A stretch of 6,699 nucleotides of DNA from Candidatus Dadabacteria bacterium (GTDB lineage Bacteria > J088). Both the position numbers and the translations under genes were made by a program. The stretch spans positions 1-6,699 of the forward strand of contig RFIY01000144.1 in NCBI GenBank assembly GCA_003695505.1, written 5' to 3'. Position 1 is the stretch's first letter; every line of letters begins with the position of its first letter. The notes below the pieces were generated by a model. It ran no database searches and had not been told where the DNA came from. It saw only the letters and a list, made by a program, of their open reading frames with translations. Positions 5,512 through 6,699 of the stretch are shown piece after piece.

Positions 5512-6687
5512 ATGCTCGATCCGTTCTACGATGATTTTTTGAAAGACGAACATCGACTCTTTTACGAGACGTGTCTGCGATTCGCGCGCGAAGAGATCGC
5601 GCCGCACGCCGTCGAGTGGGAAGAAGCCGAATGCTTTCCTCGCGAACTGTACCAGAAGGCGGCGCAGGCGGGTATTCTGGGTGCAAGCTTTCCGACGGCG
5701 TATGGTGGTGCGACGGATGAGCACGACCCGTTTCTGGCGATCATCACGACCGAGGCGCTGCTGCAAGGCGGATCGACTGGTGTGGTCGTCGGTCTGGGCA
5801 GCCTCGGGATTGCGCTGCCGCCGATCATGTTTCTGGGTACGGAAGCCCAGAAACAGCGTTTCGTGCCGCCGGTGCTGGCTGGCGAAAAAATCGCCGCGCT
5901 CGCTGTTACGGAGCCGGGAGCTGGGTCGGATGTGGCTGGCATCCGTACGCGAGCTGTTCGAGATGGCGACGACTATATCCTGAATGGGACAAAGACATTC
6001 ATTACCAGCGGCGTCCGCGCCGACCAGATAACGGTACTGGCACGCACCGGAGACGATCCGCATGGCGGGCTGACGTTCTTCGTTGTCGAGAAAGACATGC
6101 CCGGGTATACCGTGTCTCGCTCACTCAAAAAGATGGGCTGGCGCGCCAGCGATACAGCCGAATTGTCTTTCGACGACGTGCGCGTACCCGCCGCGAATCG
6201 CCTGGGCCCCGAAGGCTCTGGCTTTCTGGCTGTCATGCAAAACTTTCAGAACGAACGACTCGGACTGGCAGCTTACGCCGTTGCGAGCGCCGAGATTGCG
6301 CTGGCGGAGGCCGAGAACTGGGCGCGTGAACGTGAGGCGTTTGGACGTCGGCTGATGGACTTCCAGGTGACGCGCCACAAGCTGGCACGAATGGCGACGC
6401 GCGTACGGGCGGCCAGGACGTTTACCTATCAGGTCGCCCGGCGCATGCAACAGGGGCATGACGCCGTCGAGGCGGTCAGCGAGTGCAAAAACTTTGCCTG
6501 TGATGTTGCACAGGAAGTGTGTTATGAAGCCGTGCAGATCTTCGGCGGAATGGGCTATATGCGAGAGACGTTCGTTGAACGTCTCTACCGTGATGTGCGC
6601 CTGTTGCCGATTGGCGGCGGCACATCCGAAATCATGAACGAGATCATCAGCCGGGTGCGTGGCTACGGCCGACGCGACTCACGCTGA
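5512..6687 (+). CDS. Acyl-CoA dehydrogenase, long-chain/isovaleryl-type active site
   Basis: This is an FAD-dependent cytoplasmic enzyme that oxidises an acyl-CoA thioester to the trans-2-enoyl-CoA, passing electrons to electron-transfer flavoprotein. It is 391 residues, a normal length for the family. The N-terminal helical domain spans about 1-125. Signature 1 is LAVTEPGAGSDVAGI (130-144), followed by the flavin-contacting NGTKTFITSG (158-167). The middle beta domain includes FFVVEKDMPGYTV (189-201) and KKMGWRASDTAELSFDDVRVP (206-226). The C-terminal domain has AREREAFGRRLMDFQ (271-285), QIFGGMGYMRE (342-352) and PIGGGTSEIMNEIISR (366-381). The position that holds the catalytic Glu in medium-chain enzymes is Gly here (G369 in GGGT). 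A Glu in FQNERLGLA (E248) matches the helix-G catalytic Glu of long-chain and isovaleryl-CoA dehydrogenases, and the sequence around it resembles the long-chain enzyme. The substrate cannot be fixed from sequence. Its place directly after gspK is unexpected for a secretion operon. Confidence 0.95.
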   Translation: MLDPFYDDFLKDEHRLFYETCLRFAREEIAPHAVEWEEAECFPRELYQKAAQAGILGASFPTAYGGATDEHDPFLAIITTEALLQGGSTGVVVGLGSLGIALPPIMFLGTEAQKQRFVPPVLAGEKIAALAVTEPGAGSDVAGIRTRAVRDGDDYILNGTKTFITSGVRADQITVLARTGDDPHGGLTFFVVEKDMPGYTVSRSLKKMGWRASDTAELSFDDVRVPAANRLGPEGSGFLAVMQNFQNERLGLAAYAVASAEIALAEAENWAREREAFGRRLMDFQVTRHKLARMATRVRAARTFTYQVARRMQQGHDAVEAVSECKNFACDVAQEVCYEAVQIFGGMGYMRETFVERLYRDVRLLPIGGGTSEIMNEIISRVRGYGRRDSR

Positions 6688-6699
6688 AACGCGAACGAG

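Noticed and set aside
4861-6063. 400-codon open frame on the minus strand spanning the gspK-dehydrogenase junction
   Set aside because: It lies antisense to two strongly supported genes, shows no recognisable domain, and is explained by high-GC codon bias that leaves the opposite strand free of stops.

Overview
The window is a protein-coding segment, all on the plus strand, of a Gram-negative type II secretion system (T2SS, general secretion pathway) operon, followed by an acyl-CoA dehydrogenase gene. GC content is high (roughly 60% by eye), several starts are GTG, and the gene order gspE-F-G-H-I-J-K is the classical one. This fits a proteobacterium or a related diderm lineage such as the former deltaproteobacteria. 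The sequence alone does not let me name a genus.

Layout: 1-870 is the 3' part of gspE (secretion ATPase; its beginning lies outside the window). 870-2084 is gspF (inner-membrane platform protein). 2085-2150 is the only sizeable non-coding gap and forms the leader of gspG. 2151-2606 is gspG (major pseudopilin). About 2590-3174 is a gspH-position pseudopilin, 3174-3653 gspI, 3653-4336 gspJ, and 4336-5493 gspK (large tip pseudopilin). After 18 bases comes 5512-6687, a complete acyl-CoA dehydrogenase of the long-chain/isovaleryl type by its active-site layout. The last 12 bases hold nothing recognisable. There are no RNA genes, mobile elements, CRISPR arrays or convincing terminators.

How the genes work together: GspE hydrolyses ATP at the cytoplasmic face, and GspF couples this to the extraction of GspG subunits from the inner membrane. 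GspG polymerises into the periplasmic pseudopilus. GspH, I, J and K are the minor pseudopilins, and I-J-K form the tip complex. Most junctions are one-base stop/start overlaps (TAGTG or TGATG), which implies translational coupling. gspG instead has its own leader and a clear Shine-Dalgarno, in keeping with its need for high expression. The expected gspL and gspM assembly genes do not follow gspK; a lipid-metabolism gene sits there instead. I see no undescribed system here. The points worth a second look are the missing gspL/M, the active-site class of the dehydrogenase, the longer or divergent minor pseudopilins, and ambiguous prepilin starts.
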